Assembly: GCA_038501195.1 (NCBI GenBank)
Contig: JBBPUQ010000003.1
Location: forward strand, 496,001-560,000
DNA length: 64,000 nt
Origin: Nemania diffusa
Lineage: Eukaryota > Ascomycota > Sordariomycetes > Xylariales > Xylariaceae
Reading direction: 5' to 3'
The notes beneath the pieces are model-generated. The model saw only the letters and a list, made by a program, of their open reading frames with translations, had not been told where the DNA came from and did not search any database. Position numbers and translations under genes: made by a program. How positions within the stretch are numbered: the stretch's first letter is position 1; the number at the start of each line of letters is the position of its first letter. This document shows positions 10,627 through 25,300 of the stretch, piece after piece.

Positions 10627-12074
10627 ATGATGCACTCCCTCATCCCGTCTGTGTTGCTGTTTGCCGGCGGCGCTGCCGCTCAGGCCCAGAACCTGTACAC
10701 GGCCACAGGCACTGCCGACGTCGCCGCTGCCGCCGCCACTGCAAAGACCCTGAGTCCTACCAGCCATGTAAAGGGCAAGGCTTTTGATCGCATCGCCATT
10801 ATCTGGCTCGAGAACACCGACTATGACATGGCTATCAACGATCGTATGTTTTGACCTCTTAAAATGAGTAATTGGTTCTTTGGCGCATCGCAAACTGACA
10901 TGGCCTACAGCAAATCTTGCATGGCTTGCCAAGAAGGGAATTACTCTGAATAGCTATCACGCCGTCACACATCCCTCGCAACCAAACTACATCGCTTCGA
11001 TTGGAGGTGATTACTTGTGAGTAATTCTCGGCATCATTTTCTTCAGCTATTTTAGCTCTCGCAACGACATGGAGGCTCTTTTTTCAGGCCTAGATCATAT
11101 CTTAGAAACCACCAACATTTACGGAACACTCGCAAACTCTAGTAAAAATAGCGACAACTAACCTCAAGTGTGGCAGTGGTATGCAGAATGACGACTTCTG
11201 GCAGGTGGACAAGAACGTTTCAACGGTTATTGACCTCCTCGAGGACAAGGGTATTTCCTGGGGTCACTACCAGGAGGACATGCCCTTCAGTGGTTTCGAA
11301 GGCCTCGCCTGGATAAACCACGCGACCGGCCAGAATGATTACGTCCGCAAGCATAATCCGGAGATAAGCTACAACTCTGGGGCTGGTGACATCGATCGCC
11401 TAGCCGTCATCAAGAACATTACCATGTTCCATGAGGATCTCAAGAACAACAAGCTACCTCAATGGATGTTCATCACTCCAAACATGACGAGCGACGGTCA
11501 CGACACCGATGTCACCGTTGCTGGCACTTGGACACGTACCTTCCTTGAGCCTCTACTCAACGACAAGCGATTCATGCAAAACACCCTCGTCCTAATCACC
11601 TTTGATGAGAACGAGACGTACACTATCCAAAATCAGGTCCTCGGCATCCTTCTCGGTGATGCCGTACCCAGCCACCTCGTAGGAACTACCGATAGCCACT
11701 ACTACAACCACTACAGCGAGATTGCCACCGTCGCTGCCAACTGGGATCTCCACACCCTAGGTCGCTGGGACGTCGGCGCCAACGTCTTCAAGATGGTGGC
11801 TGACAAGACAGGCGATGTTGTCCGTCCGTGGGACGGCAAGGTGGAGCTTCCTAACATCTACTTCAACTGGTCGTATGCCGGTATCTTCAATGAAGACGGT
11901 GGTAACCAGAGATACCCTGGACCCAATCTAGAAGCCAAGAGCCCGACCGGACGGACGGTGCTCCCTAGCATCAAAAAGGCATGGAAGGGTAACGCTGCCC
12001 CTGTGTACTACAATAACAAGGTGGCAATCCCCGATGGCCAGCACCCTCCTGCTGGATATACCCCCGTGGCTTAA
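10627..12074 (+). CDS. secreted acid phosphatase (phosphoesterase family)
   Basis: Three exons, 10627-10843, 10911-11016 and 11177-12074, encode 406 residues. Intron 1 is 67 nt (GTATGT..CAG). Intron 2 is 160 nt (GTGAGT..CAG, with a CTAACC branch just upstream of the acceptor). The start is the first of two adjacent ATGs; both precede a hydrophobic signal peptide ending near AAAQAQ. Family motifs are in order: IIWLENTDYD (near residue 60), THPSQPNYIASIGGDYF spanning exons 2 and 3, MTSDGHDTD, and LITFDENETY. These match the PF04185-type phosphoesterase/acid phosphatases of fungi (PhoA-like), which release phosphate from organic phosphomonoesters outside the cell. Several N-x-S/T glycosylation sites are present. 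Control by phosphate starvation is likely for the family but not shown here. Confidence 0.9.
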
Positions 12075-13852
12075 TTTAGCTTAGGATAATAGATAGTTCA
12101 AAAACTTGGATCAAGACATGACATCCCATTCTCAAACAACTCCCGAAGTTCTGCAAGTGCCGTAAAAGCCCTCGGCGATAATATTTATGAATAGACGACA
12201 CGCTCACAGTGCTTCACCTCACGACAATGAGGTTGAAAATCTTGACCTTGACCTGAGATGCGCTTAATAGGCACGCTATCCTAACCCATTATATACCAGA
12301 CATCACAATCATCTAAGAAAATCCCTAACAATACAGACGGCCACACAACAGCGGCCTAACGAATTGTCTCCTCAATACAACATCTATCCAAGGAGTGTGA
12401 TATCCGCTTTCTAAAATAATGGATGCTACTATATATATTTGAGAAAGTAAACTACACCAATACGTTTCGTATTTATATAACCCTTTAGTCCTGTAGACAG
12501 CTCTCCAATGCCCATGTAGAGGAATACAATATCTACAGCGCACCGGCGCCCTCAATTAGATCGCACCCAAAACGCCGTTCCAGGAACGCAAGTGCCTCGT
12601 GCCTATTACGTGCCAACCCATCACCCCACGGTGCTACGAAGCACGCGCTAAGTAACAGTAGCGATCTCGATCCCGATCTTGATCACGAGAGTTCAGGGTC
12701 AAGACACTTAGAGGCATCACACCTGGAGACATCACACCCAATACCAGGAACACGAAACAACACCGATGACGGATCCAGACCACGGCCTATATCACGACCG
12801 TGAATCACCAGCAGACACCAGCTATTTAGAGGATTGGTATACTACCCCGATGCTTCTCAGGCTCACACACGTGTACTCATCCATCCCACCCCGTCGAAGC
12901 ACAAGTGTACCACGCCAGTCCCGTAGAACGTAGCCCATCATCATCCAAGTGCCGTTAATGAACCTCTACTCGGACACTAGGATATACTCTCCCATGTCTA
13001 GACAGCTGTTTCAGCCCGCTTGCTCTATATACTAGATCGTACAGATCTCACTCGGTGTATGCTCTGCCTCGATAGCACGAAGCTACACACTTGTTGAAAC
13101 ACATACGCATACGGAATACGTAATGGCCTCTGGCTTGATTAGTCATTGTAGTGTGTGAGGGAACCTCCATCTTCAGGACAGGTAAAGCGGCCTGGATTCA
13201 AAGGCATGTGTATCTGGTCGAATGTTTAGTCTATATACAATATGCTGTCAAGTTAGGCTTACGTGACCTATTACAACATTTACAAGCAAGTTCAATCCGA
13301 GACAAGCTTCAAGAGTCTACAAAGCGAAACAATCACGATTCGAAAGAACGCAAATTTAGGCACTAATGTCAATTTTCGGTTTTAGTAGCTAACATTCCTC
13401 TTACTAACTAGTAAGCCGCCCTACTACCCGTTGACAAATCCCCTGTTGCCATTTTGTATTCTTTATCCTCCTTGCTTTTTGTTTGTGTACCAGGAATCGG
13501 TCGAAAGCCAAAACTCCTCGCCACTCTATTAACTAGGTACGTTGACACGACCTCGGCGGATGGAACATGCTAGAAGCATGTAGTTCGCTTTCCCTTCAAT
13601 CCTGGTTGGCCGTGTGTGCTGTCAATCCGTCATGACCGTCCGAAATTGCGCAGCCCCCCGCCTATCGTGTACATGGGGGTATCATAAAAGTAAATGCCCT
13701 CAAACGCCATTATGCACAACCGGAACACCTTGGCTAGATATGCCGGGGAAAAGAATGTCCAAAGAAGAAAGACAAAAAACAAAGAATTAACAAAGTTCAA
13801 ATCGTCGCGATCCCGCTAGGGAATTGCGTCTTCCCAAACTTCCCAATCGCAT
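12075..13852. other. Intergenic region, no supported gene
   Basis: This stretch contains the 3' regions of the acid phosphatase (plus) and the Gac1-like gene (minus), which converge. ORFs at 12325-12555 and 13151-13366 have no recognisable features. Confidence 0.5.
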
Positions 13853-16338
13853 CTAGCAACTGATCGCCCTAGCAGGAGTATCAGAGGTGAACGGAGGACG
13901 ATCTTGTATGTGTTGAATGTGGTGGTATTGCGGTCGGCTGGGGACCGGACCATTCGGAGTTATACTAGGCGTGGTGAGGTAATTTCCAGCAGCCGTAGTT
14001 CCATCAGATGAGTAGGGTGATCTCCCGGTCGATGTAGGGCTCTGAAGGGGCGACTCTGGTAGAGAAGTGCCGGCAATCATAAAGCGGGCGTCGTGGAAGA
14101 GGCCTGTAGGTTGGTGTAAAGAGTGGTGCGCAGCTCCATGATGCGGCCTGTCAGTACTGCTGGGGTTTCCACCCAGGCTTGAATGATTGCTCGTAGGAGG
14201 CTGGACTGAGTATTCATCCGCTCCATCGTATCGGCTATTGGGCAAAGTGCCGTCCTTCAGTTGAGGGCTAGACTGTTTGGAACCATTGAACTATAATGAC
14301 CAAGCTGTTAGTTGTGCTGGGAGACGATATCGGGACCAGGGCATCTTCAGGATCCATGGGTGGCCAGACAGGCGTTTGAGGTACGTACAAAGCAATACTT
14401 GTTGAGAATCTCCTCATATGACGCAGATGTAATACTGGTCGAAGAAGAACTGACAGCGTCGGGGTTTAGAGGAGCGGCTGTGTGTGCCTGTAGTGTAGCT
14501 GGTTGCCGAACTGGAAGCAAGCCGACCTGCGTTACCTTACTCTGTGATCGAGGTACCTCTGAAGCGGCTGATGTGTCAAATACGTTTCTCTGGTGTGCCT
14601 TCATGTAGAGGCCATCATTCTGGCGTGGACTCGAGTTGGGGCTTTTCTGGGCTTGCTTGGCCGCGGTAAGCGAAGCACCAAAATCATAGCGATTAGCAAA
14701 TGCGACACCACTCGGAGCCGACAGCCGACTTGACAGGTTGTCGCTAGGAAGACTTGTTGTCGACTTAGAGCTCTTAAGACGTAGACCGGTTGGCTCTGGT
14801 TCACCGAGGAATTCGTGTATAGGCTGGTCCATGTTGGCCACCAAATTCTTTCCAAACTCATCCAATGCACCTGCGGGCATAGACCTAGGGCGTGGGAGTG
14901 TCGACGGATTTGTTCGACGGTTGCTGCGAGGTAGCGCATTGGCTCCCCGTGAAGACGCTCCCTGGGGTTTCTTACCGTTCCGAGGAACGTACTTTTTACG
15001 GAAATCAACCTGGAAATTAATGTGATCGTTGTTATCCCAGTACTCGAGCCCATTCACATTGTACCGGATGCAAAAGTACAGCGTTTTGGCCTCGAGATTG
15101 GCTATATCGGACAACTTGATGCTAAACTGAAATTGGTCATGGCCAATCTCAGTTTCTCTCTGTGGGATCTCGCGATGGTACTCTGCGCCGATTTCAGACG
15201 TCGTTTTCCAATAGTCAAAGGTAAATCTGCAAACCACTGACTTCTGGAACGCGAGGTTGGCGACACAAATAGACCCCATCAAAGACTTTTGATCTGGCGA
15301 CATCCAAACTCTTTCCAACCTGACAGGTAGGCCTTTCCGGATGGCGGTTTCGGATGGGAAATTGTTCATCACAGTCTCCCACTCGTAAGGAGGTGAGCGT
15401 GCGTCCGACTTCTCACCTGATTTAAATGGATATTCCGTGTCGCTGTCATAATTATCAACGGGTGAAGACCCTGTGCTAACTGCAAGTGGTCTGTCGACTT
15501 GCAGGAAATGCCGTACATGTTCTAGGTGAGAATCAAAGTGCACTACTTTAGAAAACGTAGGAGTTCCTGGCATGCTCGAGGGACGCCGTAAAGATGCAGG
15601 CCGAAGTGCAGGTCGTACTAATTCACCGGACTTTTTCCGTACCATCGGGGGCTTCTGAGCTAACTCGTCTTGCTCGGAGCTCTCTTCTGACGAGTTGAGC
15701 GATGCTTCAGCTGATTGGGAGAAGTATATCTGAGTATCGGTGTTAGATCTCGAATGAGACAGCAGTGGGCGACCTTTCTTAAGATCTGCTGTGCGAATCG
15801 TAGGCTTCGGTGGCGTATCCACAGGCCGGTCAATTTGAGGCGGAAGCATCATGAAACTGCTATGCGAAATCCTAGTTGGCGAACTAACCCGGCATTGGGG
15901 TATCGCACTAATCGCCTCTTTCAGCTCTTTTATGTTCTCAATTTCCCTCGCCCGATCTTCTGGGTCTGCCACCCCTTCGTCTTCACTGGATGACTCTGGT
16001 GGTGAGATGATAGCTCCTGGAGGCATTGCCTTCGCATCAGCAATGGGAGGGGGAGATTGTCGAATAGTGGATGAGTTAGCAGCTACCATATCTTTCAAAT
16101 TATCCGAGGTGCCGGAAGGCGTTATATCCGGCGTCGATCCATTATGAAGAGTTTGCAACGTAGGTACGGCGGTAGCCGAGACAGAGCGGCGATGTCTTGT
16201 GAGGTACGAGGCCGAGCGTGGCAGCGCCGGTCTCGGTTGCGTTATTGTGCCCGAATTAAACGAAGAGCGCCGACTGACATCGGGCGAGGTTGGAGCTGAG
16301 GAAGCGGGCGAACAGTGGGAAGGAGGCGTGTAAGGCAT
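13853..16338 (-). CDS. CBM21 protein phosphatase 1 glycogen-targeting subunit (Gac1/Pig2-like)
   Basis: Two exons, 16338-14389 and 14290-13853, are joined in phase 0 across a 98-nt intron (GTACGT..TAG, ACTAAC branch), giving 795 residues. The intron removes a false stop and restores the typical KYCFF sequence. Residues 264-268 (KVVHF) are an RVxF motif that docks on the PP1 catalytic subunit. Residues about 335-447 form a CBM21 domain (VRLERVWMSPD..., FDYWKTTSEIGAEY, YWDNNDHINFQVDF), the carbohydrate-binding module that targets PP1 to glycogen. The flanks are long, disordered and Ser/Pro-rich. The role is to bring PP1 to glycogen synthase and promote glycogen storage. I chose the ATG at 16338 because MPYTPPSH...SPDVSRRSSF matches the family N-terminus as I know it, although the frame stays open upstream with in-frame ATGs at 16593 and 16587. 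Confidence 0.88.
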
Positions 16339-19300
16339 TCCCAAATATCTGGGTTGCCGGATGACACAAGGCGATGGGGGGAGAGTGGTGAAGCGGAAAT
16401 CGGATAGGATAATACTGCTAGGCTTAGGAAGAATAGGTCTGAGGCTAGGGAAGCAAGGAAATATTATCGCCCGCCAGACTTCGTACCACGGCTCGGATCC
16501 AGGAGAACCACAAGCGGCAGCAACGAGGCTATGGCCGGAAAGGGCGTTTGGGTCTATGCAAGAGCCTACGAAGGAGGGGAGTTCCATTAGCATGTTTCCG
16601 AGAAATATAAGGTTCCATGATATGACGACAATAATAACACTAAAAAGGACAGGGAAGAGTGTGGGTGGCCCGATTTCTGTGTCGTTGCTCGAATGGTGTG
16701 CTAGAGCAGACCAGTCGACCAATTTTCAAGGTCGTTCGCAGCGCAAGAATGTCAGACGTGGGCATCGTGAGGATTTTATGACTGAGTCACCGAACAAGCG
16801 ACCCAATAACTGGTTTTGGTAGGAATGCGATGCCAGGAACAAACACGAGAGACAATTTCGAATGTTCATGGGGTTGTCCCAGGCGACAGCGTCTGGAATG
16901 ACGTCCGGTATTTTCCCCCTGGCCACACCCTCAATCCCAGAACATCCAGTCCCCACGTGGCCTCTAAGGCCGTTTATGTCTCGGTCTCAACTAATCGACG
17001 CAGTAGGTCTTGAAATAGGGGTGGGTGCATAAGAAAATAGTTAACAATACAAACTTACACAAATGCGGAACCAAACGTATCTGCTCAACAACGACACAGA
17101 CGAAGGCTTCGTGGTTCAGAAACTGAACGGAGGCAGGCGGACAAGATGTTCGTTTCGAGATGAATGCAATGGCAATATTCCAGCAACAATGCAGACAAAC
17201 TCTTTCCGAAGGTGTAGTCCAGGTGCTTAATACTCAACACAACAAAGAGGTTCGTCCATATACAGCCTGTCTGCGAGGTAGACGAAGAAACCGGATCAGT
17301 CGGGCGAGATTATACCGACTCTGTAATAAAAGAGAGAAGGGTGGATTGAGTCAACCGCGATAGGTGAGGGCGATGATGGATGGCGAAGATGCAGAGGGAC
17401 CAAAACGATTTACCAATGCCAAGGTCGCATACACGCACGCAAAAGGTGGTGGTCTGTTCGCAATTGCGCCTCGTTGCCAAAGAAGCGCAAGTGAGAGAGC
17501 AGAAAGGACGAGTTAAAAGGCCCCGGGAGAGTTTGCAAGAGATATGGTCGCTAGCACTTCCTTTGTTTCAAGTCAGCCAATGTCTGAGTTACACCTTTTC
17601 CGCTCTCATCTTGTAAGGTGGAGGTGGATGATGTATAGACGGAACACCCGGAGAAGAAGAAAAGTTCGAGACAACAAGCTAGCTACTTACTTTGCAAACA
17701 ACCAGGTCGACGACGACGGCGTCTCTGCCCTAGGCTCTCTCGCTTAGATGTAGAAGCAGACCAACAACATGCGGCACCGGGGGGGAGGGGACGGAGTCGT
17801 ACGGCGAGAGGGAAATGGAGGAGTGGGTGGAAGACGGCGGGTCTAGGGTTATGCTTATTGCACACACGCGCCGACAGCAACCGATGATCGAGACGATGGG
17901 ATGTCGGATGTGAATACAATCCTAGGCCTGCCTTCCAAAGTGACGATGTAGGTTGGGAGGTTTGGTAGGTAGCCAGCAAAGCCTACCTAAGTAGGAGGAT
18001 AAAACGGCGGCAGGTCAAGAAAGATGCGCGAGAGACTACTAATACCTGCGAAAGGGTTTTTAGTGCGAGGTACATACAACACTGTACATGTACTGTAGTG
18101 CCTAGGCGCCATAGTGGCGGACGCGAGAGCTACAGCGCCTGGGGGCATGCTATACCCTGCGAGGAAGTACACTTACACCTTTGAGGCAAGTTAGGGACCA
18201 CACCTCCAGGGCCTTGGCTGCATGTAACCAGCCTTCATGCATGCAAGTCAATGGGAGGAGTCGAGTGGACTAGTGTACTTAGGTAGCAGAAGAGCTGTTG
18301 GGGCACCGCCAAGCTAGCCTCCTTAACACTGTGTCCCACTTAACGAAGCAGGACACTGTTCTGTTGATATCGCACAGTGTTCTATCGGGCAACATCTTTC
18401 TCACTTTATTACTTACTTACCTAGCTCGGTCTAGTCTCGCCCAACCGTAGTAGATTCATGAAGCGATTCGATTGAACGGAACAAGGCTATTCGTTTCAGT
18501 AATTTAGGTAGCTCTAAACGGAACACAATCGCCGTCTAGGACGACGAAGGCGGCGAGATATAAGCACATACCTAGTCTTCAAAATAAATAAGGGTGCTAA
18601 TTATCAAACGCAGTATATTAAAGTTTAACTCAGCTACGGTTTCTCCCATTCTGCAGGCACTACGGTACTCTACCTACACCATGATATAATAAATCTAGCA
18701 ACCTGGACAGTAAATAACTTGTACTTGTTTGCCGTGTGATGATCGAGTGTGCAGAATGAGTCGGTATATTGCAAGGGATATGATACCTAGTTATCTTGAT
18801 AGCACCCCGGTCCAGGAGGCTCAGTCGGCTTACACTGTATTATCTCAGTAATGACATAGCCACTATTGTAAGCTAGTCGCACTGTTTAGCGCAAGCGCTT
18901 GTGGTTCGTTCTGTGGGTAGGATTGTTTGATCTTTGCCTTAAGAGTAGGAAGTTTGTTGAACGTATCAATAATATAGAAATGCTATTTCTCGTATCTGTT
19001 GTATATATTAATGATAATTTATGAGGGCATTTTCAAGTCTAATTGTTTGTTTTCTAGGTAACGAGTCTGTTATTTGTTCTGCACTTTATTCCAGTTTGTA
19101 CATTGGTGATTCCTTCAGTGTCTAGGTTTAGTTGCACTATTCTGAACATACGTACACTCAGCCCTAGATTTACGTAAAGCCGAGCAGAGATAGTCTCCTC
19201 TAGTAGCAAGCCTCGAAATTACTACATTGTCCAGTAACAATTCCAGAAATGATGAAAATAGCGATTGGATACCACTGAGAAAGCCGCATGCGGACCATTC

Positions 19301-22300
19301 TATAAAAGTATTGCCTAGGAACTATGCTTCACATTAGGTACTGTGGAACCAAGAGATAGGTAGGCGAACATGGCTACAAACTGTATAGAATATAATCGCC
19401 ATATACTGTAATCATAGCAACTCGTGGGGCTGCTTTGGGAAGTAATGACGTAGGTGGAGGGGGATTATTTGTCTCAAGGATCCCAAAATCTAAAGAGAAA
19501 AAAATTGCAAAAATGTGAACAGGGTCGGCAGCATGCTTATCGTCCGCGCCAAGAATATTCTTAGAGGACCGTGTGAGAGAGGACGGGGGAGGGCGGGACA
19601 CGGTGCAGATATACAGTACCTACATGACATACCTACCGTTTTCCGTTGCCTTATCCGGCATGCGGCACGTCTCGGATGCATAATGCAAGTAACAGCCGTA
19701 CATGAATTCTAGCAGTAGTAAGGAGGAGAATCGCACACAATAGTGGAGTAGATAGCGGTATTGATAATAGCAGCAGGAAGAGCGCAAGGGAAACGAAGCT
19801 TCTAGCGTACTCGGCCTGTGTGTACATAGTATGTGTGCGGTATGTGTGTATATAGTAGCTACATGGTCTAAGTACAGTCGTGTGTATGTAAACGCTCATG
19901 TCTTATCGTGCTTCGTTATGCGAGATGCGACCTCGCTCGCTCGCCAGTCAGCAGCGACAGGGTTGTGAAGGCGCCATTTCGCGCCGCTTTCTGTACATAC
20001 TATGTATGTAGTAAATAAGCTACCATGTATCGGATATAATCGGTGGTTGCCACGGGAGAACCCACGAAACCACACCATGTCATACCATGATACCTGCCAC
20101 ACCCACCACAGTGGGAGTAGACATGTAGGCAGCCGTAGAAACCATTCCCCGTCCGTGCCATCCCATATCATGCGGCTTCAGCAGCTCCTTAGTCTGCACA
20201 GAAGTTCGCAGCAGAACGGAACACCGAATCTGTTGAAAATCCCCGTGCCGCATCCAGATCCCGTGAAAATGGCATCCTTCGCCCCTCAACAAAAACATCT
20301 CACCTTTGCGCCGAGTCCCGCAGCCTTTTCCTACGCCATCACTCCTCAAGACCCGAATGTGCGGTTTGATCATGCTATAGGTTGAGACCGTGAGTTTCGA
20401 AGATCCTGCTCTTCCAATTAACAGCCACCTTAGCCCCCTCTCTACGGCCGACATGCATTTCTCGTTATCCAATCACACAGTCCATCCAGCGCAGCTCATG
20501 AAGGCCTGGCAATTTTATCAGGATTCCGCCACTGCGAATCATACGTTCGCTAGCTATACATCGGTCGAATCTTTCTGGGCCCAGGCGAACACTGGCATTA
20601 GTTGCAGTATTGGATGCAACACCAATGCACACTTCATTCTCCCCCGGATACCTAATGCTATATAGTTTCATCCCGGTCTGAGAAGGGCGTAATGCAGCTA
20701 CTAGTTTCTTAGCAGATATGCGTATTATATCCGTAGAGCGGTAATTCCCGTACGTGTCTCAAAGGCGTCTGTCATTTTTCCAACGAGGCGAGAGACAGGC
20801 TCGCTATTATAATCGTCGGGTAACACAAGGCGAGATGATTCCCAATAGTGCCACTCGTTGTTGTATGGGCTGACTTACATGTAGTCTTCCGAATCATCAC
20901 CGGGAACGACGAGTATGCGCATCTGTGTGTGGTCTATGTGGTCTATCTATGGCTACCTATTTACCATAAAACCTACGTCATGAAAGAACGTGTTCATCTC
21001 GAGTCAGCGAAGCTCCGTCTATTAAACTCAGTTCCACAACGGCATCTAGAAAATCTGGAGATAGCTCCTCGAAAGTGGCCCTCCTATCTCTCTAGTGCAT
21101 ACGTCCTATCTCTCCGCAGCAAGGCTCGCTGTGCTGAAGGCTTAATTAAGTAAGAGAATGGATAAGCTATGCATACTCTGCTCCACACTCGCAGATGTTA
21201 CTTGTGTTGGTATGAGCAAGGCATTACAGCTCCCCCCAATCAATTAATGAAACTTCTTGGCCTGCGAATATAATCAGTACCGGTAGTCTATTTCTCTATC
21301 TATTTACAGGATGCCCAGTTTTATCTAAAGCCCGGTTGCCTCGGATCCGCCTCGGATCACGGGCGTATTATCGGTAGAGTGGCTCGATCAGTCATCAGGG
21401 ATGGCACGGTCACTTACGATGTGCATACACTAGTACACCAACCAGAATTTGGCGCCGGGATTGCGATTGTGATTGGATAAGAGCAGAAAATTTGTATGTT
21501 GAAAAAGTTGGGGGTATGAAGCTGCTTTTTTGCTATGCCACTGCTACCCGCTCAGCATTGTGAGCAATTAAAAAGTTGCATCTTATGTGTAGGTACCCTC
21601 ATTCTAAGCTGCGATACAATGAGGATTACAAAAGGTGCAAGCACAGCTTGGAAGCTGAAAATAGAGGGCTGGGCAACATTCCCAGAAAGCGAGCATCGGG
21701 ACCTGACATGAGGGTTAAAGTTGTACTACCTACCTTCGTACAAAGCTGCTTTATCTCTTATCCCTGATGCCTGCATGTACTCTGCCACAAATGTCCGACA
21801 CAGAAGAACAATCAATGGTCGCGCGCAACATCTTTCTACTTACTGTAGGTATCAGGTTACAGGATGGCTGCATACAACTACAAGGCAAGATCTGCGCAAC
21901 ACACACTTGTCCAGACGCTGAGGTATGGGACCACCGACGGCCTGGACCATTCACCATCCTTGGCCACTAAGCCCAATGAGATCTCCTGGCATTTGTTATA
22001 AAAGGCCACGCCCTGCATCGAGAGCATCTAGAATAAAACCTCTTCTTAGTGCCTTGGTTGCAGCCTTTTCGTATGATAGTGACGGTACTCGCTACCACCA
22101 CAAATACGAGATAATCTCCCATCCGCTCCCTACATATATTTCTTTCATGTGTTTGTCAAACTGTACTTGTACATAGTGATAAGAAAGACCTTGGTGGCGA
22201 AATCCAAAATCTGGAATTAATAGGGTACCACGTCCGACAACGGCCCTCCTTTACACCCAAGATCGGGTTGACTTGCCCTTGTCGACAAACCGAGCCCGGC

Positions 22301-25300
22301 AGGGGAAGCGAATTCCGACATCTTGTTACAAGTAGTCATCCCGCCGTACCGCCGTCACTCCCGCTGTCCTACTGTAGGAACGCTTCCAAACCGTCCGGCC
22401 CTGGAAACGGGGTCCAGCAACGGGTTACTTGTGCTTGTTGATGGAGGGTGAACGAGGGGACATTAAAGTTTCCTAGTGCCATGATCGACATTGACACCTA
22501 CCCTTTATTCCTTGGCGGCTTTGACCGGTCCCATTATACCTCTGTATGAAAGCAACCCTATGCTGCGTCTACACTTACCCGTCGAAAGTATTTTTTGAAC
22601 GGTTTCTTTCGAAACATGTAAGCGAGTGCTGCCAGGCCTACCTAGTCCCTGCATCGATATATTCCTAATTATGCGCCTAATTATGCCTCCTTTGCAGCCG
22701 TAGTGTATGGGGCGTTATCAGTCATCCTTGACAGATCTTGTCATTGGCCAGATACCGTTACGCCGTTTTGCCCCTACGGGCATTCTTAGCTAATGCCTAC
22801 CCATAACCACACCCCCATCCGTTCATAAGGCGTTCATGAGCCACCTCTCGGAAATAATTGGCGTGTAGAGACGGTGCGTTTCGGCGATGTGGTGGAATTT
22901 CAGTGGCGCGACACATGGAAATTCTTCTCTGCCGGGCGAGAGGCTCGTCTCAAACGTATGATCCTCTCTGCATTACCTTGTCCTTGCATAACGCCAGTGA
23001 CCTTAGTGAACTTGTCTTGCATACACCTCTATCAGATACCTTGTATATTAGTACGCACTACTTGGTAGTGAGGGGTGCGATTAATTTCTGTGCACTGTAA
23101 GCTGTAACACAGTATCTTCCAGGATGATACTGTACCATCGGAAAGAAACATTTACATATGCATCCATCGCGCCAAGAGATACGAAGCTGTTCGGTAGCTT
23201 ATCATCTCCTTGCGCTATCTCCGACGCAATACCTACTATATTAAGTAATTATATACTACCTACATAAAGGCAAACCTTAAGCAACCAATTATCTCAACTT
23301 ATGACTATTCTTATGGGTAAGAGTTACCAATGCCTGAAATTCCTCGAGGGTACGACCATGTAAAAATAGGCAGGGAGCGCCACAGCATAATCTGCATTGC
23401 CCCTCTTGAAAACAATTTTATGTACCCCATCCGGAGAAATTCATATTCCAAAGTGTTGACGTCATACCCTAACCCAGCATCGCTTACGATTTTCAACTCT
23501 GACCGTATATTCCTAAAAAATTGTAGCGGACATATGTCATCCGTTACCTACTTGCAATTATGTTCTACGAAATTTATGTAAGTGTCCGTCTGGCATAATT
23601 TCGCAGGACAACTTAGAAAGATCATGCTATGACAACCTAAAGAGACGCAAGCAATCACGAAGCCAATTCGAGAAGTCAGGACATACGTTGATAATGTAAA
23701 GAGGCTCAACGCTGATCACTATTTTCCAGAAATTTCATCCACACAAAAACTAGCATGCCAAAAAGATAGACTATTTCATGCTTACCTAAGTATATCAAAG
23801 ATCACCATGATCTCCATCCATCCTGTCAGAACCCCAGACTCGGATCTCGGGCTTAAAATATGGATCCGCTATAGCTGTGTCAGCATCGAGGTATATATAC
23901 TACGTAGTATCTACTTCGCCCACTTTATGTTGCTGGCTGCTCTTGCTTATAAGATCTTAACCCCTCGTTAATACTCAGTCTCCAACTTCATCCACCAATT
24001 TCCTAAGATGCTGAGAACTTGGTTCCAGTTGTATGTAAATGGCGCTGGTGATCAGGCGGACGGCCGCGTCAGATGATTACTCCAATTATGCTCACCGTGC
24101 TTATCGCAATACAACGCGGCGATTGCTAAACTGATAAGACCGCAATATAACACGCATGGCACCAGGAAGGAAGCAATAAACTAACCAGCACATGTCACTG
24201 AATGTGCTATTTCAGCGGCTTCATAGCCGATATCTCAATCCGCATCTCCTTGAGTTACGCATATGCGCAGGAGTGGTGGCAACCCGCTAGGCAGGCCACA
24301 ACCCCAGGTCCCAAGTCACACGCCTGGCGGAATAATTACGCATACGCAAGCCAAACCATTGTGCAGGCCACAATCTAGACGATGCCCAATCGGGGGCCGC
24401 AGAGAAGTAAATACAGTACTCCAAGCGAGTTTTCCGTAAGCAGGTTGTCGAAATTGCTAGGCGCGTAGCCACCGATACAACGCTCCGTGCATGAAATAAC
24501 GGTGGGTTTACGGATAACCAGATTAAGTGGGACGGGGAGATCTCACCATCTCTGCTATCTCATCCTTCCAAGGTGTGATTGGGTATCTACGAGGTGTCTA
24601 TGTAATATATTTAGGTGCTATACCTCGCATACCGAGTGGCCGAACCTAGCCGCCTACGCGACGGTGTTTGGACCCCTTAAAGCAGGAGTCCGGAGGGGTA
24701 TGGGACGATTTGCTAGGATATATACGCGTCTCTGCTGCAAGATATATCGGTCTGATGGGACTGATAATTGCATTGACTGTCTTAAGGAATTAAGATGTTA
24801 TCCGATAGCCGGGCAAGCTGAAATGCGTATTTATATTCCAACAATGGAGTTGTAACATTAGAACAGATGGTTTCATATTATGGGTAGATTATTGTTAGTA
24901 ATCATGATGTATAATAAATCTAAGTAATGTGATAATACAGTAGATACTGCGTATAGAGACATGAAGCTTGAGATAGATGCATCTAGTAGTTGCCAGATGA
25001 CTAACCATATTATAATGTACAGTGCTTTCTCGTCTAATACACTGTATATGTATACATGCTGGACTTTACGGACTTCCCATTTGGGAAAGTAGCAGGGCTA
25101 CAAAAGCCGACGGCCATCTAGTTCATGTAGACAGGTGGTCCAAGCTTGACTTACCAAATCCGGCAACAGGGTGAGCAGCTATTGGACCAGATAGGTGACC
25201 TGTATTGACCTTGTTATCTTCTCTGAATATTGAACAGGTCCAGTAGGTAGAGATGACCGTAGGAGTGCGGTAAGGGGGTTCGATATTACCTGTCCCATGG

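Noticed and set aside
11017..11176. Shorter versions of acid phosphatase intron 2 using earlier AG sites
   Set aside because: Earlier acceptors bring in stop codons; only 11176 restores GGDYFGMQNDDF in frame.
24487..24855. 122-residue plus-strand ORF
   Set aside because: It has no domain, odd Cys/Arg/Tyr-rich composition, and no supporting splice or promoter context.
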